From Primula veris (lineage: Eukaryota > Streptophyta > Magnoliopsida > Ericales > Primulaceae), in the NCBI GenBank assembly GCA_963682055.1, contig OY821749.1, forward strand, positions 5,072,336-5,136,335: a stretch of 64,000 nucleotides of DNA. The letters run 5' to 3'. Position numbers and translations under genes: made by a program. This document shows positions 47,919 to 59,610 of this stretch, one piece after another (position 1 is the stretch's first letter; each line of letters begins with the position of its first letter). The notes beneath the pieces are model-generated. The model had not been told where the DNA came from, ran no database searches, and saw only the letters and a list, made by a program, of their open reading frames with translations.

Positions 47919-48819
47919 CAGGAGCGGATCCAATACAGGACCAAGGGGGACGAGCCCGGCTGGATTTTATTTACTTATTAGGTTTGTATATTTTCTTTCA
48001 TATATGTTCTTTCATATATGTTTGTAGCTGAGTTGGTTAAGGTGTCGTTAATGCAACTTATTGACCAAAGTTCGATCCTTTTAAGCAAATTTTTACTAAT
48101 TTTTTTTGTCTATCTATTTCATCCAGCAATAACAATTATTATATAGGGAAAAAGACTAATTTTAGGATTGGTGTATCTTTGTTTTTTAAATAGTACGTAT
48201 AAAACAAGAAACACCCCCCTGAAAACCATTTGTTTTATTTTGTTTATTGCTTAACATTCTAAAGATTTTCCTTCTTGTATTCCGTTAACATATTAATTAT
48301 ATGATCCAGTATATTTTTTAAATGATCTACTAGTATTTAATATTAATTTTAAGAATAAGACTTAAGTTCCCATTTTTTAACAGACAAATTAATACATGAT
48401 AATTCGCCCTAATTATTATTTACTTTATCTATGTTGCTCGAAATACTAAATTTGTCTTCGTTTTTTTATAATCAAAGGTAGTAAGTTGTTCGTATAACTC
48501 AGTTCGTTTGGTATTTCATTAAAACATATTTAATGTTAGAACATTTTTTTCAATATACACATTGTTTACTAATGAGTTTTTTTTATAGATTAAGTACTTT
48601 GTAAAATTTAGGAGTAAATTTTTAATTACGTATAAAAGAGTTTATATAGGAAACAAAATAGTTCTAAAATGAGTATATTTTCGACAAAAACAATGTTCAA
48701 ATTAATAAATTATATAATTCAAAGTTACAAGCTTACACTCATATTTTAAATATTAAATACACCACTGACTTATGTCCAATTTATGCCCCCGCTGAACTAA
48801 ATTCTTGACTCCGCCACTG
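47919..48819. mobile_element. hAT-type non-autonomous element, 0.9 kb
   Basis: The ends are CAGGAGCGGATCCA and, reversed, CAGTGGCGGAGTCA, related to 42534 and 52331. Flanks GTTTTAAC (47911-47918) and GTTCTAAT (48820-48827) agree at six of eight bases, with both differences C/T, as in a decayed 8-bp target duplication. A tRNA-like module (GTAGCTGAGTTGGTTAAGG at 48023, AGTTCGATCC at 48069) lies near the left end. No transposase is encoded. Confidence 0.7.
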
Positions 48820-49259
48820 GTTCTAATACATCCTTTCGTATCCACAAATCTTAAAATAATAGACATTTGCTCTTGCGTGTACACATCGCGTGCTTCGTCA
48901 ATAAAAACTGAAAGTAAGCTACCATCAATCTCATTTATTGTTAGACTAGGTAGGAGGTCTCATGCGATGCACAGGTCGACACAGTAGTTGATAGAACATG
49001 AGCTTCGATACAGGCGACTTTTACTTCCAATTGTGCCTCGTGTTGGATTATGTATGCAATCTAATATGCTTACATCATAACATCGTAAGTGCAATAGATT
49101 AGTTTACTACACTATTGATTAATGGAAAAAGATATTTACACAACTTTGCCACTCCTTTACATACTCTCTTACATGTATTGCACACTCTCTTACATGTATA
49201 ATAATATATTTTTGTTAAAAAATACATTTTTATTCCTTCAAATATACATGTATAGAGTG

Positions 49260-49511
49260 TGTGAGTTATATATATATTAGTAATACCAGATTTAATAATT
49301 TTTCTTATTTTTAATTAATATTTAAATTTAGGGTAGCCTCAACTAGGGTTCTACTATATTTTTATTTGAGTTTTTAGTAGGTTGGGTTTATATATATATA
49401 TATATTATTAATAACAGATTTAATAATTTTTCTTATTTTTAATTAATATTTAAATTTAGGTTAGTCTCAACTAGGGTTCTACTTATTTTTATTTGGATTT
49501 TTAGTAGGTTG

Positions 49512-49563
<52 letters not shown>

Positions 49564-49795
49564 TAATACTAGATTTAATAATTTTTCTTATTTTTAATTA
49601 ATATTTAAATTTAGGGTAGTTTTAACTAGGGTTCTACTATATTTTTATTTGGGATTTTAGTAGGTTGGGTTTATATATATATTAGTAATACCAAATTTAA
49701 TAATTTTTCTTATTTTTAATTAATATTTAAATTTAGGACAGTGTGTTCTACTATGTTTTTATTTGGGTTTTTAGTAGGTTGAGTTTTTATTATGT
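49260..49795. repeat. ~125-bp tandem repeat, four copies
   Basis: Units with TTTAATAATTTTTCTTATTT, then AATTAATATTTAAATTTAGG, then ACTAGGGTTCTACT and TTTTTAGTAGGTTG are joined by TA repeats of variable length (the longest at 49517-49562). Copies start near 49267, 49391, 49556 and 49675. Related sequence lies in reverse orientation near 39000-39240. Confidence 0.8.
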
Positions 49796-49799
49796 TGAA

Positions 49800-51489
49800 T
49801 ATTTATATTTTGGTTTATCAAAATTATATATTGTGTTTTATGTATATTTGGAGGAATATATGTATTTCATTAACTAGTGAGTGTGGGAGTTGTGTGTAAG
49901 TTGTGTGTCTAGCATCACCCTTGATTAATTTAGCGACATTCACTTACTATAAGAATGTCCACACCTAATTCCTTTCCCTGTTGGGGATAAACCCATCCGA
50001 AACTTATAAGATTCCGATCTCGACTTTTGCTGGGTCGGGATCATTTTTTTCACTCTAAAAAAATCTGGGTCTGGACATTTGAATTTATGGGTTGGGTTCC
50101 GACCCCATTCAACCCATGATGAAAATGGCAGTGAAAGAAAGATGGAGAAACGATGAAAAAGATTGGGAAAGATAGATAAAGAACAAAAAAAGGAGAGAGA
50201 GAGAAAGAAATAATCCTAATTTGATCTGTTAACCCTTTCATTGTATTTATTTAATTAAATGTAAACAAGTTTTTAGTAAATTAGTAGTGTTTCTTTTGGA
50301 TAAAAGTCCCTAAAATTTTATGTTAGTGTAGTTTTCCCTAAGTTATATTGAACAAATATATCTCTGGTTTTTACACCATTAGAACTTAGATTTTTGTAGT
50401 TGTTATTTATAACTGGTAAAGGGGTTTTGCTCGATCGACGTGTGAACCCTGAAGTTACATTTAACTTCCAAGAAAAAGTTTTGCGTTTGATATCATCGAT
50501 ATCAATAGTAGCTGTATAGAGTAATACAGAGACCATTCCAATCAAAGCTTCGAAATACTTTTTAATTAAGGGGATACTACGTAAACAAAAAAACAACCAC
50601 CAACACGGTGCACATTTTTTTTCTTCTTCTATAGTTGGTACTTTGGTGGTTTGTATTTACTGATCATCAAGAACAACAAGTCCAAGCTACGCACATTCGT
50701 ACTCCTATTATATAAAATACCCCTACAAAGGATTAGAATGAAAACATCAACAAAAGTCAAAAGATAGCATATAAATTTCCTTCAATTGCGCCTGCTACTA
50801 CGCATCTAGCCAAAAATGTTTTGTAGCGGAGGTAGGGTTGGTGTAAGAGGGGCTAATGATAAATGTCTGGACACTAACGACCATACTCAATGACGTGTTA
50901 TAAACTATTTAATAAAAATTTGAATTTAAATGATTATAAAAATAAATAGCTAGTTGCACTTAAATGAGAAAAAATGACACACAACTCATGTATACACATG
51001 TTTACAATGCACTCGCTTTTCTTACTTAAAATATGGAGTTTTTCATAACTTTTCATTTTTTCAAAAATTATAAATAGATATCAAAAGAAAAAAAAAAATA
51101 GTACACAACCCATGTAAATAAATACGTTTACATTTTCCTCGCTTTTCTTACGGAAAAAAATGGATTTTCTTTTACTTTTCAAAAATTATAAATAGATATA
51201 ACTAAATGTTTACATAATCGCACAACATAAATGTCAACACTTCAAATAAAAGGGCAGGACAGACTATTAAAAAAAATGTTTAGGTCAAAAAAGTGCAAAA
51301 ACACAAGTATTTAGTCTCAGCAATTCGTTTTTTTATTGAATAGCTCATGACACATGATCATGTCATTGAACGTGATTGACAATGTCCAATTAGTGTATGT
51401 ACTATTCCCCGTGTAAGAGATGCTGATTTTTTTTAAAAAAATTATGAGGGATTAAAATATTAATTTATAAGTAAAATATACATTTATGT
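49800..51489. other. Gene-free stretch
   Basis: No recognisable gene. A GA-rich block (50130-50215) creates low-complexity frames. A pair of similar segments (TGGA(G/T)TTT(T/C).., then CAAAAATTATAAATAGATAT, near 51030 and 51160) indicates a short local duplication. Confidence 0.4.
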
Positions 51490-52279
51490 TCTAATTGTTT
51501 TGGTGTAAATTGGGTGTAAACAAACATTTACGGGTAAAATAGATTTTTCGGCTGATTGGTTTACTGTAAAACATTTTTTTGGAAAATTTTTTTCCACATA
51601 TCAAGTAAAATTGGGAAAAACGATTACCCCACAAATAAAGTTGTAAACGATTTACGGAGCCTCTCTCTATATTCTTTTTAATAATAGTATTATAACTATT
51701 ATTAATTATAAATCTACTATTTCAAAATTATTTAATAATTAGTCCAATTCCATCTACTAACCAATAAAAAATAGAAAAATTTCAAAAAAAATAACAAAAA
51801 TGGAAAAAAAATAAAAAAATAAAAAAAAAAATCTAAAAAAAGCAAGAAAATTTGAAAAAGCTAAAATCTAATTAACCAATAAAAAAAAGAAAAAATAGTA
51901 AAAAATAACAAAAAATGGAAAAAATAAAATAAAAAATTCTGAAAAATCTAAAGAACCCAAAAAATTTTGAAAAAACTAAAAAAAGTCAATAATATCTTCT
52001 ATACGTATAATTTTATGAGTTTATAGGTTGCAAATTTATAAGTTATAAATTTATAAGTGACGTATATATATGAAATAAAATATGTATTTAACTTAAGTTT
52101 CATATGATTTTTACCAATTATTTGTTAAAAAAAAATTGAGTTTGCATAAAATTTTAGGTGAAAAACTTTTTATGCACCAACCGCATGTAAATAAAAAACA
52201 AACAAAAAATTTCAGTGTAAAACTTTACCATAAAATATTTTTTTCCATGTAAAATTTTTACTATATAAGAAACGGAGTC
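51490..52279. mobile_element. Short copy of the 5861-7361 TIR element, inverted
   Basis: The left end (TTGTTTTGGTGTAAATTGGG, then GTAAACAAACATTTACGGGT) matches the reversed right end of the 5.9-kb copy. The right end reversed (GACTCCGTTTCTTATATAG, then TAAAAATTTTA) matches that copy's left end. Shared internal text includes GGAGCCTCTCTCTATATTC and AATTAGTCCAATTCCATCTA. It has only about two minisatellite units. Confidence 0.65.
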
Positions 52280-52330
52280 TTATTGTTAAAAGTTTTTTTA
52301 TAATATGCATGGGGTGGTTCAGCTCTTACC

Positions 52331-53346
52331 CATAGGCGGATCCTTGTAGGTGCAAGCCCCCCCCCCCCCCCCCCAACACCCTCTCGAGCCGTGAATCGGG
52401 ATTTTTTTTTCCAAATTGTATGTGTAAATTCCTAGTTTTTTATTTTATTTTTGTTATTTCAACCGTGTTTTGAATCTGGTTAATTTGTTTTTTTTTTTCA
52501 CCACATGAAATAGACTTAGTAAATGATTTTTTGCTACTGGTTACTTCGTATTTTACAACGCATGTTATATAATTTCTAAATTTTTTATACTATATTTTAT
52601 TTTCTTTATCTATGTTAACTATAAGAAAAAATTAATATATAAACAGTTTACTTTTTAAAAACGGTTGATAAGTTAGTGCCGCTAAATTTTAACAACAGTT
52701 TAGTAACAAAAAATGTTGGTAAACTATTGCTAAATTTAGCGACACTTACTTTACCATCAGTATATTAATAGACGTTCTGAAAAGCTCATTTTCCGTTTGA
52801 TATCAGTTTTTTCAGTCAAAAAGATGCTTTCAGAAAACAGTAGGAAAAAATTTGTTTTTCAAAATATACACGAGTGTTTAGCAAAAACTTAAAAAAGTTA
52901 ACTTTCAATATATTTATTTTTGACATTAACTAATAACCTTTTGCTTTTTCATTAAAAATAACTTTATAAGAAATTTTTTTGATAAATTTTCAAAATATCA
53001 TATTTAAACGAGCAAGTAACACGTCAACTATACGAATAAAATTTTAGCTGAGATAACATCAATATTCATTTAAATTTTTTAAATTGTGACGAGAAAGCTA
53101 TCAAAATCTCTAAAATGTGTGGGTTTTTTTTTTATAGCTTTTCTAGTTATATTTCTCCAAAATTTAGATTTTTAAAAAGTAAAAAAAACAGTGATAGCAA
53201 ACGCATGTGTCTTTTTAAAATTAAAAATCTAAAAAAATTAAAAAAAAAATTGATACCAAACATATTAAATAGACTACTAATGATTGCTCAATGTTTTCAT
53301 GTTTAACCTCCCCCACCCACCCGTAAAGCTCCAGGATCCACCCCTA
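52331..53346. mobile_element. hAT-type element with C18 tract
   Basis: The ends are CATAGGCGGATCC and, reversed, TAGGGGTGGATCC. Flanks CTCTTACC (52323-52330) and CTCTCACC (53347-53354) match at seven of eight bases. A C18 homopolymer lies at 52357-52374. A CACTA-like segment (about 52615-52760) appears to be nested inside, with text shared with 56040-56190. No transposase frame is present. Confidence 0.7.
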
Positions 53347-53354
53347 CTCTCACC

Positions 53355-53885
53355 TTATCCTTTGTTGTACCGATGCCTTACAGCTAGTGATGAAAATGAA
53401 CTGAACGAATCGAACACCACCTCAGTTCATGTTTGTTCTTTAACTCAAAATGTATGTTCGTGTTCTGTTGATGATCGTTTTATAAGCGAACGATCTCGAA
53501 CCGAATGCTTGATGAACCAACCACAATTCATTCTTGAACGAATAACAATTTGTTCACGAGTGAAAAATGCAGGCTCAAAATGCTCTAACAGTCAACATGG
53601 TTTTACAAAGCACTACACGTTACACTGAAATATGACGTGAGCTCTTGCGAATGAACATAATTTGTAAAAGACTACAATCGAAATTCTGCACCACATTTTG
53701 TGACAATATTATTACGGAGATAATGATATACAATAATAGAAATTGCATCAAACGTGTTTTGGTAAGAATCAAGTCACAATAATAACTAAGGGTGACACTA
53801 GACAAATTCTCCCAGATTTAAGCTCTAATTTTGTAATTAATCATGGTAAACTACACCCCCAAATCCAAACTAGATAATTTTGTAA
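53355..53885. other. 3' flank of the BCS1-like gene
   Basis: It contains GAACGAATCGAAC/GTTCG-rich repeat-like sequence (53390-53560) within a 114-codon open frame that has no recognisable domain, and then the probable 3' UTR of the gene on the minus strand. Confidence 0.4.
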
Positions 53886-55313
53886 TTATCTACTAAAGCT
53901 CTCTTGATCCAAATCCAAAGAGGATTTTCTACTACTTTTCACCCTTAAGAGGCCATATAATTTTTTAAACTCCTTCATAGTATTTCCGCTTTCACAGAAA
54001 ATCGACCCGGGTTCTACAATCTCGTCTGTGACCCGGCCCGATAAACCGCGTCTGGCCCGATATGACAGTTTAATGTCTACATCATTTTGTAACGCATTAA
54101 TAACGGACTTCAGAGCGCGGCTTGGGGAGCTCCTATTCGCGATCATGAGCTCTCCGATCTCTGCTGGGCTCAGACTCAGCCCAGTTGGAAAAAACTCCTC
54201 CACTTGAGGAAACAATTTATGCTCCTTAACCCCCAAATAATTATTTGCTAACAATTTAAAAGCTGGAAAATCACACAAATCGAATTTCACGTGCACGTCG
54301 ATCCGACCAGGCCTGAGCACCATTGGATCGACACCATCTTTGCCGCTCATCGTGAAAACCATCACCCGCTCCTCCCCGCAAAAGATTCCATCCATGAAAT
54401 CTAGCACCTCGGATAAGCTCACTTTAGCCGTCGATCTTGGCTTCTCCGATAACCAACGGTCAAGATCTTCCACCACGATCACCGACTTTCTGGATGTCTG
54501 TAACAACAACATCTTGAGATCCGTGTCACCGTCCACCTTCCACAAGTCCACACTGTACACATCGTACAATAAAAACTTTGCCATTGCCGCTATAAAACTC
54601 GATTTACCAGTCCCTGAGGGACCGTACAGAAGATAACTCCGTTTCCAAACACGACCTAAACGGTTATAGTACTGTTTTGACTTTGCGAACCCCTCTAAAT
54701 CTGATTTTATTTTATTTTTCAAATCATTTCCCATTACGATAGTGTCCATCGTAGCGGGGTGCATGAACTCGACTGATCTCCAACGTCCATTTTTCCCGAG
54801 CTCTGCATTTAAATATAGTCTAACCTCTTTTCTCGACCGTTCCATCAAGTCATAAGCCGAGTGAATATGAGCTAGATAAGGCCTTAAAATCGTCCTCTTG
54901 TCTTTCTTTCTTATTTTTAAAACCAATCCAGCACCGGTTGGATACTCAGAATTGATTTCCTCCGTCCAGTACACTCTGGCCCCAAGAAACTCATCCGTAA
55001 CCGCATGATTGGTGTCAAGGAGAATGGTGATGTCGTTTTTAGTATTGCATGAGGATACGAGGTTAACATGGTTTGAGTCTTCGACGGAAGAGAGAGAGTT
55101 GAGATAAGTAAGCACTGTTCTGTAGAGCTGATTCTCGACCATTGATTCGTCGAATCTCGGGATCCGATAGGATTGGTACACGTAGCATGTGTCTTCAAGA
55201 AACATCCACCAATTCCTTGTGAAGTATTTGAGAGATGTTTTCGACAAGCACCGGCGAATTATGTACGAAAAAAGGACTAGTCCCAAGACCTGAACGGCTA
55301 TTAATACGATCAT
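53886..55313 (-). CDS. BCS1-like AAA-ATPase (AAA-ATPase At2g46620 type)
   Basis: A single exon of 475 aa. The N-terminus is hydrophobic (residues 1-19, a membrane anchor), followed by the plant AAA-associated region (about 25-125, with FDESMVENQLYRTVLTYL) and a BCS1-like AAA domain. Walker A GPSGTGKS is at 231-238, Walker B VIVVEDLD at 278-285, and the LRPGRIDVH motif at 333-341. The block RSVEFMHPATMDTIVM (179-194) before the AAA domain is characteristic of this family. Relatives are membrane-bound and some are stress- or salicylate-induced; the substrate is unknown. Oddity: the sensor-1 region reads VFTMSGKDGVDP where the family normally has Asn (TTN or MN). The intronless structure is usual for this family. 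The subfamily name is from memory; the family is secure. Confidence 0.93.
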   Translation of the reverse strand: MIVLIAVQVLGLVLFSYIIRRCLSKTSLKYFTRNWWMFLEDTCYVYQSYRIPRFDESMVENQLYRTVLTYLNSLSSVEDSNHVNLVSSCNTKNDITILLDTNHAVTDEFLGARVYWTEEINSEYPTGAGLVLKIRKKDKRTILRPYLAHIHSAYDLMERSRKEVRLYLNAELGKNGRWRSVEFMHPATMDTIVMGNDLKNKIKSDLEGFAKSKQYYNRLGRVWKRSYLLYGPSGTGKSSFIAAMAKFLLYDVYSVDLWKVDGDTDLKMLLLQTSRKSVIVVEDLDRWLSEKPRSTAKVSLSEVLDFMDGIFCGEERVMVFTMSGKDGVDPMVLRPGRIDVHVKFDLCDFPAFKLLANNYLGVKEHKLFPQVEEFFPTGLSLSPAEIGELMIANRSSPSRALKSVINALQNDVDIKLSYRARRGLSGRVTDEIVEPGSIFCESGNTMKEFKKLYGLLRVKSSRKSSLDLDQESFSR

Positions 55314-55350
55314 TATTGTTTATGTGGGTTGGAGAGACTAAGTTAGAACA

Positions 55351-55358
55351 TATTTATA
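55351..55358 (-). promoter_or_regulatory. Possible TATA box of the BCS1-like gene
   Basis: TATAAATA on the minus strand lies about 38-45 bp before the ATG. With normal TATA-to-start spacing the leader would be only about 10 nt, unusually short, so either the TATA box is spurious or the leader is truly minimal. Confidence 0.4.
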
Positions 55359-56021
55359 TCGGTAGTATTTGAAGTGGTAGTGTTTGTTGAGAACCTTTAA
55401 AACTTGCCGGCATATTAATTATAGCTATGTTTAATTGGTCAAAGAGTAAAGAGAGAGGGGAAGGGATATATTACGTTCTTCAAGTCTTAACATTATTGTT
55501 TCCATGGTCCAATTTGGCCACTTCTGTTGAAGGTTTAGCTAATGAATGTCTCGACCATAATTTGTCAAACACATAACCTGAAACGATACGTTAAACAGAG
55601 GGGAAAATGCTCAATTGAATTTTATGAGAAATTGGAAAAACCGGTCTACTTAAAAACAAGAAAAACAAATTATATAGAAAACAAACCATATGGAGTATAT
55701 ATATTTTTTCAAAGTGCTGTTTTTCACTTCATTACCAAATAATATAGTATCTAATAAGTTTCCACAAAGTTTTGAACAAGTTTCACCATAATATTGTTAG
55801 GTTTTCAGAAAAGTATTCAAGCATTTTCAAGTTTTCTAAAAAAATTCTTAAGGGTTTCTCTTAATTACGGCAAATGTTTTGAAAACATGCGAAAATACCT
55901 GTATTCAAAACTATAATCTCATCATATGAAGCTTACGCTGATGAAACAAAACTAAATCTAGTCTATTAAAGTAAAGTAAGTAGTATTGTGTGGGTGTTTT
56001 GATCATATATACAAGAACATA

Positions 56022-56190
56022 TATCACTACATACAACAAAAAAATAAATAAAAACAGTTTACTTTTTAAAAATTGTTTATAAAATGATTATCGCTAAATT
56101 TTGGCAACAAAAAATGTTGTTAAATTTAACGACACTCACTTTACCTTCAGTTTAACAACAAACGCTCTAATAGTAAACTGACATTTTTTT
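56022..56190. mobile_element. CACTA-like MITE fragment
   Basis: It starts CACTACATACAACAAAAAAA, resembling CACTA termini. Its interior (AACAGTTTACTTTTTAAAAA, then AACAAAAAATGTTG and ACTTTACC(T/A)TCAGT) is shared with about 52645-52750, so the family occurs twice in this window. The right end is degraded. Confidence 0.45.
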
Positions 56191-56485
56191 ATTATGTATT
56201 TTTCTCAGGTTTGTTGAAATTTTAGTCTCAAATTTGAAAATTATAAATTTTGAACTCCTTAAGTTATATGGAACTTATTTGGTAGAATTTCAAAATGCTA
56301 GCTTATTTATGTTTTAGCGACTGAACAATAGTACTCTCTATTAAAATAAATACATTGGTTTATTTTAGAATTTCCGTGTTCGAACTAATAGAAATTCACT
56401 TAACTACATAAAATGTGCATATATATTATTTCTATCATAATGTTTATGTACATGAGAACTAGTACTTTAATATTTACAAATATAA

Positions 56486-56722
56486 TGTAATGACTCGACC
56501 CTTAACCGACTCTAGGTCTTACGCCTTATACCAATTATAATCTTCGTTTTGACCCAATTTCTTCCTTACTGCTTGTACCTTCGACTTTAAAAGGCCTTTT
56601 AGATAATATGTTGGATATTTAAACTTTATACAACGAAAGTACTCACATATCTCACCGATGTGGGCATGGGCACAACTTACTTTAATACAAATCTTTTTTC
56701 TTTAAAAATCGAGGCCATCACA
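56486..56722. repeat. 237-bp TG..CA-bounded repeat, solo LTR or TIR element
   Basis: It begins TGTAATGACTCGACC and ends GGTCGAGG-like text, GAGGCCATCACA. Reversed, the end reads TGTGATGGCCTCGA, so the ends are also inverted relative to each other. The interior holds CACCGATGTGGGCATGGGCA, a phrase common in dispersed plant repeats. Whether it is an LTR remnant or a TIR element cannot be settled here. Confidence 0.4.
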
Positions 56723-58429
56723 TTCTTCCTGCATTTAGGCGCGTCATCTTCATTGAGCACGTCGTCATTCAGAGCTCTGTTAGACCATAGATGCTAGGCT
56801 TCCTTGTATGCCATTGTAGTGGCAAAATAATATTTGAAATAATATTGAATATTCTTTTAAATCTATAAGACTATACTATACAGTTTTCAGTTGGTTGTTA
56901 ATTAAGTATAGATAAGTTGTAACTATGTGTTGCAGCTGAAGATTACAACCAAAGATATGGCGAACAGATTCTGTGGAGATTCTCTCAAACCTTTTTTATT
57001 GAGTCATAAACGTATTGATCAAGTCTTCAAGATTTTAAACAATCTATGAAAGAGATAAAGTACAAAGAATGAATATCTTTCTTCATTTGAGTCAAATACT
57101 AAAAGAATAGAAGAAAGATTTTATGAGTACTCCAAGTCAAACAAAGAAAAAAGATGTGGAAATACTTCCTCTTTGATCATGTTAGCATTTTTTGTAAAGA
57201 TATAAATAAACCTATTAAACTTCATTATTTTGTATGTCAATTACCATGTAGATATTATAAATAGAGAGATCGAGACCCCCGTTGTATACGGAAGAACTAA
57301 AAAGAAATAAATCATGGTGAAACGACATTGATTAAGTTCATAGTTGATGAGATAGGCATATATTGATGAGTGAGTGACAGCCTTCCGAACCTGTTTTTTA
57401 ATACGCCAAGAGTTCTCATAGGGGTACGAGAGCAATTATAATAAACAATTGGGAAATAACCCGTATATTGAATATATGGACGGATTTAGGCTCGAATTAT
57501 ATTGTTTTTTAAGGATTTAAATGTTTTAAGTTTTGAATCTATGTAGGGAGAATCGTTAATGGGAAAAACTATCACTTAACTGTTCTCTCTCTTCTATATT
57601 GAGTTTTTGAAGTTTTTAACATATTTTAAAGAGTTTTTATAACATTTCCAACTTTTGGTTAAATCCTTAGTTTATGGTAGTGGGTGGATCAAACCGACAT
57701 GCTACGTGCTATTTTATTTTTTCTGTTCAGCCGTATGTATTTTTGAACTCGTTTCAATGTCTATACTTGAGTTGTGGTGAAGTTTGTCATGTGTGTGGCT
57801 GGTTTGGGTGATATATGTTGAGTTACTACGTTTGGCTTTTATCATAATTGTAATTTATATTTTTGTGCGGATATGTCCACAACTTTATCAATTATAGCTA
57901 TTCGATATAGGTTTAGGATTGAGTGTATTGCAGTCAGTTTCGGTTGTTGGATTGGTCTTATGGGTCCTTAATCTCATCTATCATATTTTCATTAAACTTT
58001 ATATGTGTGGTAGCACCCCGATTGTATTTTTCTTGAGCTATGTTGAGTGGGCATCTTACCTCTTTCGTGTACTCCCGCTTGATTGTTTTGTGTTCGTTCT
58101 GCGACCATCAGTTAATTTACAATTATCTTTCCTGTGTTTGCTCGCACAACAATATTTCACTTTTTATTTAGTGAGTTGAGATAAATATCTTATTATATTT
58201 ATGCCTTGTCAGATTTTGTTTATCTTGTTTGTTTTGGAATGATTTAGATTGACTCTTTAAATATACATTGCATCGTGTTGCTATGTATTATTTGTTTTTG
58301 TTTAGTTCTTACATATTGTTTCAAGGGCAATGAATCTTGCACTAGTATTGCACATTATTTATATTTATAATGAGCATGCTGAGGATAGTAAAAAAAAAAA
58401 AAAAAACTTTTGGGTTGTCAATTCTAAAC

Positions 58430-59610
58430 ATGCAACTATGTGTGAACTGTTGGGTACGTTGTAAATAAACACAATAATTTCTACGGAAAAAAAATGGACA
58501 AATAAACAGAAAATGGTTTACTCAAATATATAAATATCAATTACAAGATTTAACATAAAATAATGTAAATGATACCGAAATAGACTAAAGTCCGAGACGA
58601 GGTAACTGCAAGCAGTTTCCCTTAAACGATATTTGCCCCGCCACCTCTGCTTCTGGCTAAATGGGCACTTCGTTCCCAAGGTACAACGTCTATCACATGT
58701 GACTCGGCGGAAATGGCACCGAGTCACGGTCGGGCCGTTGGTGGTGCGGTACTCTCTCTCTATATGTATGCATGTGTGTGAATGTGTGTGAATGTGTATG
58801 TTATGACATGTATGAAACTTGTCTTGAAAAAGTGTGTCTCAAAAAATGGACCAAGACCATTTTTTTTAAACCTTTTCTTTGTAACTCATTTTACAATTAA
58901 AGACACATAAATGGGGAGAATGAATGGTTTTTTGTAACCACTAAATTAAAAGAGCATTCACTCAAATAAAAACCACTTGGTTTTTTTTTCCAACAATCCC
59001 CCACATGAATGCGATCTAAAACATGCAACGTGCAACTAAATACAATCGAGAGAACCACGAGAATTCACTGCATAAGGACAGGTAGCGTCCGCCTTGAACC
59101 TGCCATAGTGATGTAAAATCTGATATGCTACTATTGGGTAGCCTTAAAGCCTTGAACCCTTTAGCGTTTGTGCATACCAGGGTAATACTCACACAATGTC
59201 CTCTCTACACCACTTACTAAGCCCTTTGGCTGTTGTCCATATTTGGCCCTGGACTGCCTTGGCAAATTCAACCGAGTGCTCTAGTGATTTAGCCCTAGAT
59301 CATCACATAGTATCGCCCATACACACTCGTTATAGGTGATTTTCAAGTCAAGGGTGTCCTGACTCACCCCACTCGACCTTCGAGATACTTGATTCATTAA
59401 GAGCCTCATGCTCACCCTTAAAATGGTACAGGTCTATCACTCTTTCATCATAGAAATGGGCTGAGAACTTATGTTTTCGAGTGCTTTGTTCGGTTACCCG
59501 CACAATTCAGTTTCCCATTGAACCCGAGACTGAAGTTTCCAGTTCAGGTTGGGTTACCTAAGCGAAGGTTTCCAATTCATTGGGCTTCAAACCCCATTTC
59601 CCTCGATGAT
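58430..59610. mobile_element. Probable non-coding retroelement sequence, left part
   Basis: The base composition changes here: fewer A/T runs and unusual phrases such as CCAACAATCCCCCACATGAA (near 58990). There are many stops in all frames. It reads like the internal non-coding part of an LTR retroelement and is interrupted at 59611 by a solo LTR; the sequence resumes at 60792. No primer site or terminal repeat was found within the window, so the identification is weak. Confidence 0.35.

Larger units (their letters stand above)
55359..58429. other. Gene-free stretch
   Basis: No credible gene; open frames up to 86 codons have no recognised domain. It contains a CACTA-like segment (56022-56190), a short TG..CA repeat (56486-56722) and a poly-A run near 58391-58406. 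Confidence 0.45.

Noticed and set aside
48023..48079. A functional tRNA gene
   Set aside because: Only A- and B-box-like motifs are present; the arms needed for a cloverleaf do not pair.
53284..53628. 114-codon frame downstream of the BCS1-like gene
   Set aside because: It starts inside the hAT element end, has no recognisable domain and runs through GTTCG-type repeat sequence.
7599..55313. The two AAA ATPase genes as one functional cluster
   Set aside because: They belong to different families (Msp1/ATAD1 and BCS1-like), lie about 37 kb apart on opposite strands and are separated by unrelated genes.
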